DNA of 41,263 bases from Spartobacteria bacterium (GTDB lineage: Bacteria; Verrucomicrobiota; Kiritimatiellia; RZYC01). Made by a program: the position numbers and the translations under genes. Where the stretch lies: the NCBI GenBank assembly GCA_009930475.1, contig RZYC01000032.1, positions 1 through 41,263 on the forward strand. The letters are read 5' to 3'. Below, one piece after another: positions 6,328-15,500 of this stretch. Under the pieces are notes generated by a model. It was not told the DNA's origin. It was given only the letters and a program-made list of their open reading frames with translations, and did no database searches. Positions within the stretch are counted from its first letter, which is position 1. Each line of letters starts with the position of its first letter.

Positions 6328-8496
6328 TTAGGATCCCGCCTGATCCCTCTTCGTTTCCTTAAAATACGACGAAGCCTTTTGGTAGACGTAGGACAATAGA
6401 AGCAGTAGCAAACCCGTTCCGATAAAGGCCGCGATGCGTTCCAGTCCTGCCAGTTCTGAAGAATCAAACAACAGAACCTTCGCCGTCGTCACCACAAACA
6501 AAACCAGCCCGGCGTACCGATGAACAGCCGTGCGGCGTTTCATTCCCCAGAAAATAAACAACAACGCGCATACTGCCCAAAACAATGTCATTACCGGCCC
6601 GGCCCAGACTCCACCGCCACGGCCCAGCTCCATCGATATGAGCCCGACCCCTGAAAAAAGGGAGAAAATACTCAGAACCCCGGCATAGACGCGGGACGGA
6701 AGGACAAATTGCGCATCGACTGTCGTCAGCCGTGCTCGCAAAAAGACCAGAAGGGAACCCAGCATCATCAGCTGGATCAGGCTATACTCAAAATCATACC
6801 CGACAAAAACATCATTGGAGCAGGTAAACCAAGTATCGAGCAGCAATATTTCCACAGGGACGATTAAAAGCAGGATACTTCCCAGAACCGTTATTGATGA
6901 CGTCTTCGGAGCACATCCAGCCAACAGCGCGCCGCCAATCAACAATATACACGTTGATGCCAGCCAGCTCCATACATTATCCACTCCGTACACGCTGAAC
7001 GTATCCACAAAAAGAAAAGTCAGCGCGCCTAACACACCGAACCACAACAACAGATCGCGCCAGGCCTCGCCATGGCCTGCATCGTCAAAGCCCTCGGCTA
7101 TTTTACCTTGAACACCGATCAATCCCGCCGACAGCATTCCCATAATAAAACCGGTATTCAGGAACAATCGCGGGGTATCCACGATCGCCCCTCCATCGAG
7201 CAGCAGTGCCTTGATCAACCCGGTCATCCCAAGCAGGAATGCCCCGCTCTTTAAAAAATGAGATCCGGTACGGCGGGCCAGCCAGGCGAGCAAGACTCCT
7301 TCTATGGCCCAACCCGACGTCACCCACGCCCCATCAAACTGAACAGGCAGTGCCAGCGAAATAAATAAAATCCCTCCCGTAAAAAACGCCAGAATCTCCC
7401 CGCTGAATAATGTACGCACGCGAAATGCAACATACGACAACGCAAAATGCATCAATGCCAGCAAAACGAATGAAACACCGATCCAATGATGTAACCCCGC
7501 ATGATCCAGCAGACTGTAATCCGACCAAAGCAGTAGCAGCGACGCACTGACCAAGCGAACAATATCCACCGTTCTTCCCACCATCTGCTGTTCGCTGCGC
7601 AATTTGAGTAAACCCAGCGCCGCAAATTCGACAAAAAATAAACAGGCAAACACCAGTCCGGTCTGCCAGTCCCCATCATTCGCTGCATCAAGCCATATAA
7701 AGAAATGCAAGACCGTAAAAACAAAGGCCAGATTGTACAGCACCTGCCATTTGCGCCGCGCACCTAGCAAAATAACCGGGACATTGACCAATGCCGCATA
7801 CGCCAGTAAAAACACAGGAGACGTGGTATCGCTTCCCACCAGCAGCGGCGTCACAAATGCCCCCAGCACACCCAGCACGCCCACCGCCTGCGAACGATAC
7901 CGCATCGCCAGCCCAAAAACGGCCAGAGCACTGATGACCAGCCCCACTCCTGCAGTGCAGGCACTGATCACATGATAAAATCCATAGGCGGCATATACCG
8001 TAAAATAAAAAAGGGAACTTCCGCCACCCGTTAATGCTCTCGCCAGCAAGATGACACGCTCATCTTTTCTTTGAACCACGTGACCGATTCCAACCAGAGC
8101 ACCCCCTGCCATCAGACCAAAAAGAATGCGCATTCTCGGCCCGACCAGTGATTGCTGAATAGCAAAACCTACCAAAAGGGCGATCCCCGCAATTAATATG
8201 GCAACACCCACAAACGCGGCGGCCTTGCCTCCCATCATAAATTCCAGACTGACACGGGGCTTGGTTGAATCCGGCGAAGCGGACTCCGTCACTTTACGGG
8301 ACGGGGCCACCGCAGGCATCGATTCTGAAGACACGGCCTTCCGACCGGTCAAGGTATGTGCCTCATTCCCCTGCTGATCCGCACGCAGCTGCTCCACTTC
8401 ACGCTTCAGCAACGCCACCCGCACCAAAGCCGTGATCGATACGACCAGCGGGGCTGCAAAAAGAAACAGAACAAACAATCCAATGAGAAATTCCAT
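6328..8496 (-). CDS. DUF2339 polytopic membrane protein
   Basis: A 722-aa inner-membrane protein of the DUF2339 family, whose function is not established. An N-terminal helix (residues 4-28) leads into a coiled-coil-like segment (VALLKREVEQLRADQQ), a Ser/Pro-rich linker to about residue 85, and then roughly 20 closely spaced transmembrane helices. The first of these carries the family motif LEFMMGGKAAAFVGVAILIAG, followed by LLVGFAIQQ. The ATG at 8496 is preferred over a TTG two codons upstream because its spacing from GGAG (9 bases) is normal while the TTG is too close. It is flanked upstream by the terminator of the secreted-protein group, so it should have its own promoter. Confidence 0.88.
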   Translation of the reverse strand: MEFLIGLFVLFLFAAPLVVSITALVRVALLKREVEQLRADQQGNEAHTLTGRKAVSSESMPAVAPSRKVTESASPDSTKPRVSLEFMMGGKAAAFVGVAILIAGIALLVGFAIQQSLVGPRMRILFGLMAGGALVGIGHVVQRKDERVILLARALTGGGSSLFYFTVYAAYGFYHVISACTAGVGLVISALAVFGLAMRYRSQAVGVLGVLGAFVTPLLVGSDTTSPVFLLAYAALVNVPVILLGARRKWQVLYNLAFVFTVLHFFIWLDAANDGDWQTGLVFACLFFVEFAALGLLKLRSEQQMVGRTVDIVRLVSASLLLLWSDYSLLDHAGLHHWIGVSFVLLALMHFALSYVAFRVRTLFSGEILAFFTGGILFISLALPVQFDGAWVTSGWAIEGVLLAWLARRTGSHFLKSGAFLLGMTGLIKALLLDGGAIVDTPRLFLNTGFIMGMLSAGLIGVQGKIAEGFDDAGHGEAWRDLLLWFGVLGALTFLFVDTFSVYGVDNVWSWLASTCILLIGGALLAGCAPKTSSITVLGSILLLIVPVEILLLDTWFTCSNDVFVGYDFEYSLIQLMMLGSLLVFLRARLTTVDAQFVLPSRVYAGVLSIFSLFSGVGLISMELGRGGGVWAGPVMTLFWAVCALLFIFWGMKRRTAVHRYAGLVLFVVTTAKVLLFDSSELAGLERIAAFIGTGLLLLLLSYVYQKASSYFKETKRDQAGS

Positions 8497-8564
8497 ATAC
8501 AAACTCTCCGTTTATAAGAACGGTACGGAAATCATTACGCTTTGAAAAGCCAAATAATACGCAC

Positions 8565-8590
8565 AAAAAAAGGCGAGCCGAAGCTCGCCT
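8565..8590 (-). terminator. Rho-independent terminator of the secreted-protein group
   Basis: On the minus strand a perfect 8-bp stem (AGGCGAGC at 8571-8578 with GCTCGCCT at 8583-8590) closes a CGAA-type tetraloop. It is followed by a seven-U tract (A run at 8565-8571 on the plus strand). It lies 24 bases after the stop codon of the gene at 8615-9226 and cleanly separates it from the DUF2339 gene. Confidence 0.93.
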
Positions 8591-8614
8591 GAAATTCACT
8601 TGATCCCTAAACGC

Positions 8615-9226
8615 TTAAGCGCTCGGTGGATCGGGAGTGGGGGGAGCCGGCGTCGGTACAGGAGTAGGAGTAGGAGTAGGATCGTCATCCTTGTTTCTGT
8701 TTTCTTCAATGACAGCGGCCGTAGCAACACCAGCGCCAACAACGGCAACACCACTAACGATCAACGTCGTGGTGCTAAGACCAAAAAGTCCGCCACCTGC
8801 AGCAGCAACACCACCTGCACCACCGCCACCACCAGCGGCCAATGCACCAGCACCGCCAAGTTCCTGACCACCAACCTGCATCGGCATATCAGGAACGATC
8901 AAACGGCATTCCGTGATGCTTGCGACAGCAGAAGCATCGACAATGGCCAATTTTTTGCCATCGACGCTCACCACATAGCGACCATCATTCACGTCCACCG
9001 AAGCAACACCATTCTGATTTGCTTTGGCTTCTGCAACCATCTTACCATTGTCTACATTGTTCAATTTCAGATCGGCGCCTTTCAACGGTTTAATACCGCT
9101 GGCATCCAACATTTTGAACACGCAGGTACCGCTTTTCATTTTGACTAAAGCCGTACTCTGATTATTTGCAGCCATTACGCTGCCGGCCACCAACAGGCCA
9201 ACTAATGCGATAACTAATTTTTTCAT
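8615..9226 (-). CDS. Secreted Gly-rich/Pro-rich hypothetical protein
   Basis: A 203-aa protein not assigned to a named family. It has a Sec signal peptide (MKKLVIALVGLLVAGSVMA, cleavage probably AxA-type at about residue 19), then a compact beta-rich domain of about 85 residues (KMKSGTCVFKMLDASGIKPLKGADLKL onwards). That domain resembles a small carboxypeptidase-regulatory-like fold with two cysteines. A Gly/Ala-rich stretch, one hydrophobic segment (STTTLIVSGVAVVGAGVATAAV) and an acidic/TP-repeat tail ending PPSA complete it. The ATG at 9226 is chosen over an in-frame GTG at 9238 because GGAG lies 6 bases before it. The hydrophobic segment and tail suggest an envelope-anchored, surface-exposed protein. 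It is the last gene before the terminator at 8565. Confidence 0.75.
   Translation of the reverse strand: MKKLVIALVGLLVAGSVMAANNQSTALVKMKSGTCVFKMLDASGIKPLKGADLKLNNVDNGKMVAEAKANQNGVASVDVNDGRYVVSVDGKKLAIVDASAVASITECRLIVPDMPMQVGGQELGGAGALAAGGGGGAGGVAAAGGGLFGLSTTTLIVSGVAVVGAGVATAAVIEENRNKDDDPTPTPTPVPTPAPPTPDPPSA
8660..8681. repeat. AGGAGT hexamer tandem repeat inside a coding region
   Basis: Three full and one partial copies of AGGAGT encode the Thr-Pro tail of the secreted protein on the minus strand. Because the unit is 6 bp, copy-number change would lengthen or shorten the tail by two residues without a frameshift. Confidence 0.8.
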
Positions 9227-9258
9227 CTTTTTCTCCACATCCAGTGCTTCTCAGTTAA

Positions 9259-9555
9259 CTAATATTGCGCTGCTATTACCTTTTTCTTTTTCGTTTCCGA
9301 AAAATCTCTGTTTTGTTCTCTGCGAGACACCGTCACAGCCTTGGCTGCAACTTTCGCTTTAGAACCCAGTTTTTCGTCCTTTAGCGTCGTCTCCACATCA
9401 CCTTTGCTCACATCGCGATCCGAGGTGATTCGCTGCACAACACGGTCATTACCGCCCATGCGATCCGCACTCATCCGCGCATCCTGCTCGGCACATGCGA
9501 CACCGCATATCCCACAGAGGAAAAGTGACAAACTGATTTTCCAATACATTTTCAT
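9259..9555 (-). CDS. Small secreted hypothetical protein
   Basis: A 98-aa protein that I do not recognise. Residues 1-22 form a signal peptide (hydrophobic ISLSLFLCGICGVACA, likely cleavage after ACA). The mature part is highly charged, rich in Lys, Arg, Asp and Val, with no further membrane segment and no cysteine, and probably largely helical or disordered. It sits between the C39-like lipoprotein and the Gly/Pro-rich secreted protein and is likely co-transcribed with them. The ribosome site is weak, and an alternative ATG lies two codons further in. The sequence shows no catalytic motif. Confidence 0.6.
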   Translation of the reverse strand: MKMYWKISLSLFLCGICGVACAEQDARMSADRMGGNDRVVQRITSDRDVSKGDVETTLKDEKLGSKAKVAAKAVTVSRREQNRDFSETKKKKVIAAQY

Positions 9556-9598
9556 GAGCGGTATTCAACAACAACAAGGGAAGGCATTCAAGCATTTT

Positions 9599-10144
9599 TT
9601 AAAAAGATAACCACATCGCCTGGTTGCAACCTCGCTCAAAACGATCCTCAACATAGGCCGCCTCATACCACAGATTCGACTGCATCCCTGTATGCATACG
9701 ATATGCGGGAGGGTTTTTCGAAAAGGCCGTAACCAAAACAAAATGCCCCACGGAATTAATATTGGTCGTATTAGCCAAAAAAACAATAATCGGCAGTTCA
9801 TTTGAGAGCGTCATCAAGCCTTTTCCTGTATCTGAATCATACCGGTCTGTGCGATAGCCGTGCTGCAGCGCACAATCCTCTATCAGATCCATGGTTGTCC
9901 CGTTCAGTGCCGGCATATATACGTCATCATAGATATCGGAAAAAGAGGCAACCCTTTCCGGAGCCGCATACACCATGGCCATCTGCAACGCCACCAGTCC
10001 ACAATAATTGCTGGGTGAAGATATAAAATGCACATCCACACCGGACTCCACCACAGGCGGCGCAGTAACCGTCACACAGGCGGACAGCAGACCGAGAAAC
10101 AACAGTGAACCCGAAACCAATATTAATCGGCGGCGCGAACGCAT
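9599..10144 (-). CDS. C39-peptidase-like lipoprotein
   Basis: A 181-aa predicted lipoprotein: basic start MRSRRR, hydrophobic stretch and lipobox LLSAC with acylated C23. The mature part resembles a papain-like C39 peptidase domain, with SPSNYCGLVALQMAM carrying the candidate nucleophile C48 and SVGHFVLVTAF carrying H134. The Asp usually found in a following DP motif is not obvious (the segment reads PPAYRMHTG), and the typical Gln before the nucleophile is missing, so activity is uncertain. Its start overlaps the end of the SUMF1-domain gene by 22 bases, implying translational coupling. Peptidase-like proteins of this sort process double-glycine leader peptides or act in the envelope; no ABC exporter is present here. 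Confidence 0.72.
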   Translation of the reverse strand: MRSRRRLILVSGSLLFLGLLSACVTVTAPPVVESGVDVHFISSPSNYCGLVALQMAMVYAAPERVASFSDIYDDVYMPALNGTTMDLIEDCALQHGYRTDRYDSDTGKGLMTLSNELPIIVFLANTTNINSVGHFVLVTAFSKNPPAYRMHTGMQSNLWYEAAYVEDRFERGCNQAMWLSF

Positions 10145-12465
10145 CGAAATCCAACCCGGCTGTTAAAAGCTTTCTGATCACTGTAGCCGCGACTGGCACA
10201 GCGAAGCATATCCAGTTCATTTTTAAACGAGCCGCCGCGCATTACACGCCGTCCCTTGCCGATGACATCTTTTGAGAGGCATGGATTAACGGGATTATTC
10301 CTAAAGTACGTCGCATAGGATGCCGCATCGTAATAATCCTGACACCACTCCCACACATTTCCAGCCATGCCATAGCATCCCGCTTTATTGGGTGGATAAT
10401 AGTCAACAGGACAGGTAAAGCGCCAATAATCCGCATTCTGATGATTTTCCTGCTGAAAATTAGCATACAGAACCACCCGATCTATGGCAGCATCATCTCC
10501 CCATGGAAAAATAACATTCTCACCGCCAGAGCGGGCCGCATATTCCCACTCCGCTTCTGTTGGCAGTCGATATCCATCCGCGTTCCTGTCACAATAGCTC
10601 CCCGTATCATCAATGCGATAACAGGGGGTCAAGCCCGCTTCCTCGCTCCGCCAGTTACAAAATTTCACCGCATCTTCCCACGTTACATTGACGACGGGCT
10701 GGGATTCATCCTGTTCAAATTCCGGTTTATCCCATGTGTAATCTGATTTCACGCGTTCGGCTTCCGTAACGTACTTTGTGCTGTCAATAAAGGAACGGAA
10801 CTGCGCGAGGGTCACTTCAAACCGATCGATCATAAAGGAATTCAGACGTACGGCATGTGCGGGAACCTCATCGGGCATAAAGCCGCTGTAAGTCCGGCCC
10901 ATATCATACTGTCCTTCCTCCAGTTCCACTTCATTTCCATATCCCCACCACGCATAACCTTTCAGCGTATAGGGCAGGAAATCAACCAAACCCGCATCTT
11001 TTTTCACGCAAAGAATTTGATTCCAGCGTACAGGTATTTTCCGGCCCGCATAGCGAACCTGCACATCCAGCACATCCTCAGCAGGACGCCCTTCTATGCG
11101 AACCAAGTCGCTTCGGATCATAAATTCATCATTGGCCTGACGCACCATCAGCGTAACATCCTCGACGGCCGCCTGAACCTTTCCAGAATTCTGCGTTTTC
11201 AACACCACGTCATCTCCGGCCAGTGACCCCACAAAGATCTGGCCATCTTTCAAGAGAACAAGGGAATCGCCTTCATGAACAGGAACCATACTATGTGCAT
11301 CATAAACCAGTTCCTTGCAGGCATCCATTTCGACCTGAATGGTTCTATTCTTTTTCAGCGACGACTTAATTTCAAACATTGCCGGCGACACGGTTCCAAT
11401 AAGAATATCACCGAACACCGTTTCCACACGCCAATCCGAAGAGTCATCCATACGGCTCATGCGCCGAACCAAATAAGCAGGAATATCCTCCTTGCCCTGT
11501 CCACTGCTGATCTGCCATGAGGGCACATTCACGGGCATCACGCGGGTACGACCATCCTCCATGGACACCGATGCGGCCAGCAGCTCCCGCTCGCTTCTAC
11601 TATAGGTCATTTCGGGCGTTTCAGCACCATTGATACGGGCGATTTCGGACAGCTTTAATTCAATGCGATTGCCAAACTGATCTTCCACATCCATTTCCGC
11701 GTCATAATCGACGAGTTCCATTTCAAAGACCAATCCAGAATTCAGTGTAATACGGGCAATAATCGCTTCCAGTTCCGGCTCCTTCCCGTCTTCTTTGTCT
11801 TTCTTTTTCGACCGCTTTGTTTCAAAGTACTTTTTCTTTTCTACACGATAAACTGGGGACAATTCCGCCATGCTGATCATCCCCACGGGCAGAGATAAAA
11901 CAAATTCACCGTCCTTCTTTTTCGAATCCTTATCATCGTCATCTTTATCTTTCGCCATTTCTGGCAGGACGCGCTGCATGTTCAGCATTTGTTTATCAAC
12001 CAGAATATGAACAGAAATCCCATTGGTGGTTGTTACCATCGCAGAGCCGATGGCCATATCCTGCCGACTGTGCGCCTCTGTCAGCATCAACATGTCTACA
12101 TCTTCTATATCAAAATCAGAGACTTCGCCAAATTCGTCGATACGCAGTGACTTCGTCGCGGCTTCCCCCTGCCAGCGATCTCCAGCGGTCGTAGTCAGTG
12201 AAAAAACCGCTTCTTCCATTTTGTCATCGTCGTCTTCCGCATCCTTCTGCGGCCGCTCCACACGTTTCAGCGAAAAGATATCTTCCATTGCGAAGGATAG
12301 TCTTCCGTAGTCAGTGATCAGCGTTACAGGCAGGTTTTCCACATAAACAGAGAAAGACTCTCCGCTGGTGGCAAGCAATGTTGCAGAATAGAAATCACTT
12401 TCAGCCCAGCTGCTGACAGACACCAGCACAGCAAGCAGTCCTCCAAGAATACATCGTCTCATCAT
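10123..12465 (-). CDS. Secreted protein with C-terminal FGE/SUMF1 domain
   Basis: A 780-aa exported protein. Residues 1-22 form a signal peptide ending SSWA. Residues 25 to about 510 hold several beta-rich modules of the type dG-x-x-x-G-x-L followed by an I-x-x-I/V-x-x-L strand, separated by two very charged linkers (DKDDDDKDSKKKD and KRSKKKDKEDGK). Residues 530-780 form a formylglycine-generating-enzyme/sulfatase-modifying-factor fold, with FMIDRFEVTLAQF, PVVNVTWEDAVKFCNW, YRLPTEAEWEYAARSG, GNVWEWCQDYYD, VMRGGSF and a terminal SRVGFRCVRA. In most bacterial relatives this domain is structural or modifies an unknown target; no sulfatase is nearby. The ATG at 12465 follows AAGGAG at 6 bases; an in-frame TTG just upstream is rejected. 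First gene of the minus-strand group, divergent from the polymerase fusion. Confidence 0.87.
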   Translation of the reverse strand: MMRRCILGGLLAVLVSVSSWAESDFYSATLLATSGESFSVYVENLPVTLITDYGRLSFAMEDIFSLKRVERPQKDAEDDDDKMEEAVFSLTTTAGDRWQGEAATKSLRIDEFGEVSDFDIEDVDMLMLTEAHSRQDMAIGSAMVTTTNGISVHILVDKQMLNMQRVLPEMAKDKDDDDKDSKKKDGEFVLSLPVGMISMAELSPVYRVEKKKYFETKRSKKKDKEDGKEPELEAIIARITLNSGLVFEMELVDYDAEMDVEDQFGNRIELKLSEIARINGAETPEMTYSRSERELLAASVSMEDGRTRVMPVNVPSWQISSGQGKEDIPAYLVRRMSRMDDSSDWRVETVFGDILIGTVSPAMFEIKSSLKKNRTIQVEMDACKELVYDAHSMVPVHEGDSLVLLKDGQIFVGSLAGDDVVLKTQNSGKVQAAVEDVTLMVRQANDEFMIRSDLVRIEGRPAEDVLDVQVRYAGRKIPVRWNQILCVKKDAGLVDFLPYTLKGYAWWGYGNEVELEEGQYDMGRTYSGFMPDEVPAHAVRLNSFMIDRFEVTLAQFRSFIDSTKYVTEAERVKSDYTWDKPEFEQDESQPVVNVTWEDAVKFCNWRSEEAGLTPCYRIDDTGSYCDRNADGYRLPTEAEWEYAARSGGENVIFPWGDDAAIDRVVLYANFQQENHQNADYWRFTCPVDYYPPNKAGCYGMAGNVWEWCQDYYDAASYATYFRNNPVNPCLSKDVIGKGRRVMRGGSFKNELDMLRCASRGYSDQKAFNSRVGFRCVRAAD

Positions 12466-12583
12466 CAACAGCTCCTTAATAAATATTGCCCGTTTTGTTT
12501 ATCTACTTGTTTAAGCGATGAAGTTTTAACTATGATGTAGACTCATTGTATTTGCAAACGAAATATGAAACCAGAGTGGAACC

Positions 12584-15500
12584 ATGAGCAACGTCGCAGA
12601 AGAATCCTCCGGAATACAAACAGTCATGAAGTACCCATGGCAGGCACTGGTCATCTGCCTCATGTGTATTACGGCCTTCTGGGCCACACTGCCTTATGGC
12701 GGTGCACCCTACTGGGCCCGCCATATTCTGGTCGCGCTATGCATGGGTATCACAGCTGTGGGCTGCTTTACATCGAAAAAAACAGCAACAACTCATGAAC
12801 AGCGGCAGTATGCCTCCGTCACCCTTTTTCTAGGCGCTTTTATGGCTCTTCTTTTATGGAATGCCGTCCAGGTCTGGCTTCCTGAATGGAAAACCCAGCT
12901 CAGCTGCAACACCTATCTCTCCATGACCGCACTGCAGCTCGGCTTTGCCTATCTGTGTATCCTGCTTATCTGCCGGCGCATACTGATTGATGTAGAACTG
13001 GTACGCGGCATGATTATTGCCGTCACCCTCGTTGCCGGCATCCAATCCATCTGGGCCACAATGACCGGATCGGCAGGTGCATGGAACAACGCCGCCTTTG
13101 CCAATGCACGGTATATAGGAACCTTCTCCAGTCCTAATGCGCTAGGGGGCTTTCTGGCCATATCGATCCCGATGGGAATGGGCCTTCTTTTCAGAGAATT
13201 TTCCATGATTACCGAGGAACTGGACAGAAAACGGCTGGCGCATATCCTGGCCTCTCAGCGTATCCAGCGACGCATCATTTTCATTCTGGGCATCATGGCG
13301 CTGTGGTTTGCGCAATTGGTAACACTGCTTATGACGGCATCCCGAGGGGCTGTTGCATCAACCGTCACCATATTAATTATTGGTTTGGGGTTTTATTTTA
13401 TCGAGCAGCTTCGCAAACCGGGACAAAACAAACTGCTGATCCGCATGCTGATTCTGTTTATCGTCATTGTCGGCGCGTGTTTTACGGGAATAGCCATGCT
13501 CTGGTCACGCGTCGAATCCGGCGGGATCACCAGCGGCGGCCGTCTCGACATTTGGTCTTCCGCAATGGAGCTGTTCCGAACCCATCCATGGGGCGTCGGG
13601 GCGGGATGCTTTGTTGAAGCCATCCCCGGATTCCAGCATCCAGGGTGGGGCGGAATACGTGTCGATCTGGCCCACAACGATTTCATTCAGTTTGTCTGCG
13701 AATACGGCATAGTCGGTGCAGGCCTGCTTCTGCTGGCCGGTCTGAGCTTCACGGTTTTCTGCCTGCGCAACCTTTTTCGCAGGCATCGCTCTGAAACGAT
13801 CTGGTTTTGGCGGGGGGCATGCTTAGCGGTTCTGGCCGGTTCCATTCACGCACTGGTGGACTTTAACCTCTCTTCCCGACCGGCGGTCACCTTCCTGTTT
13901 GTTCTGGCACTGGGCACGGCACTCAGTTACCGCTCGTCCATCCATCATCAATATATCTCCGACAGGAAACACGGTTCCGCACCGGCATCACCGTCTCATC
14001 ATCACCACCATCGCCGGCGGCATAGACGGCAGCCTATTGCCATCCCGACACTGCTTTTCCGTCTGGCACTTGCCAGCATCCTGCTCTGCATTGCGGGCCT
14101 TAATATTCGCTGGGCAAAGGTCGATATAGTGGCGCAATCCGTATGGGAAACATCAGGCGGCAGGCCTGATCCTTACATATGGCTGAAAACATCGCGTAAA
14201 ACCAGTGATGATTATCAACCCGTCATGTTTTCCAATCCCTTCCATAACTACCTTCTGGCACTGGCCAATGTGAACCACTACCGCTCTCAGCTGACCGACC
14301 TCATTGCCATGACCTCTACCAATAATCCAGACATTCCCCAAAGCACCATTACGGCCATGATCCGCGTCGGATTGTCTGACGAAAAAACTCGCCGCTATGC
14401 TGCGATTCGTGACTGGATGACCCACGCTCACGAACTCGCCCCCCTGAACCCCGATTATGTGGCACAGCTGGGCGTCGCTGAACTGGTTTTATTTGACACA
14501 GGCGGATCGACCGACGAGTCATTACTGCGCAGTGGATTAGATTACATCGACACGGCCGCGTCCATGGCGCCCAATGATGTCAAAGTTCAGGAAACAGCCT
14601 TGCAGGCCTATTCCGACCTCATGTCATCGCCCACATATACCGGCGACCGGGACGAATTACGACAACGACTGGTGCTCTGCGGCGATAAATTACTGGAAAT
14701 TCAGGACGGATCGGGAGTGAACGTCATCAGTGCATGGCTGAATGCCGGGTTGAATCTTGAGAGCATTCTACAAAGAGATATATCCCCGGCATCACTCTGG
14801 TATCTGTATAATCACTATAATCAAGAGCTGGATGCACACCATGCCCTAGCATGCCTGCAGCGCCTGTCTGAAACAGATTTCAAACAGAAACGCGGACGTT
14901 TTGTCACCACAACAGAAGTCGCCCGGGAAAAAAGTGACGCGAGCCAGCGTATGCGTCTAAATCGAGAACTGCTGAACTGGCATGTACGACGAAGAAATTG
15001 GGAAGCCTATCGCGACAGTCTATCGGAACGGGAAAACATTCTAGCCCACAATATTAATGCGCGGATTCAGACTCTTCCTTCAGAATCCGCCATCACCGAA
15101 CCGCTGGAACGACGCACACTGCATACCATTGCCGACAGCACCGGATTGACAACAGACTGGCAGCTCACATTTATCCGCCTGCAATACAATAATATGGATC
15201 AGCGAACGGCGAATCGGCTGCTTGGATCCCTTATGCTGAACGCCCGGCCTTTTTCGGCGGCACAGTTGACGACACTGCAATCATTGCGCAAAAACTACCA
15301 GGAAGCCATGACGCAAACCGTACGGGAGCTCATTGATGGCCGCCAGGCTATGGCCGACAACAGGCATCGCGATGCCATCGATATCTTCGAAGGACTGGTC
15401 TCATCTGCCGATACCCCGTTCCTCTATCGCTCTGCGATTGAGACGCTCATTGCCACATGCTACGACGCCCTGCACCTACCGCAGGCCGCAGCACGGCATC

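Noticed and set aside
13996-14020. His-run in the polymerase fusion as a metal-binding tag or cloning artefact
   Set aside because: It uses mixed CAT/CAC codons, continues into an Arg-rich natural linker between membrane helices, and has no vector sequence around it.
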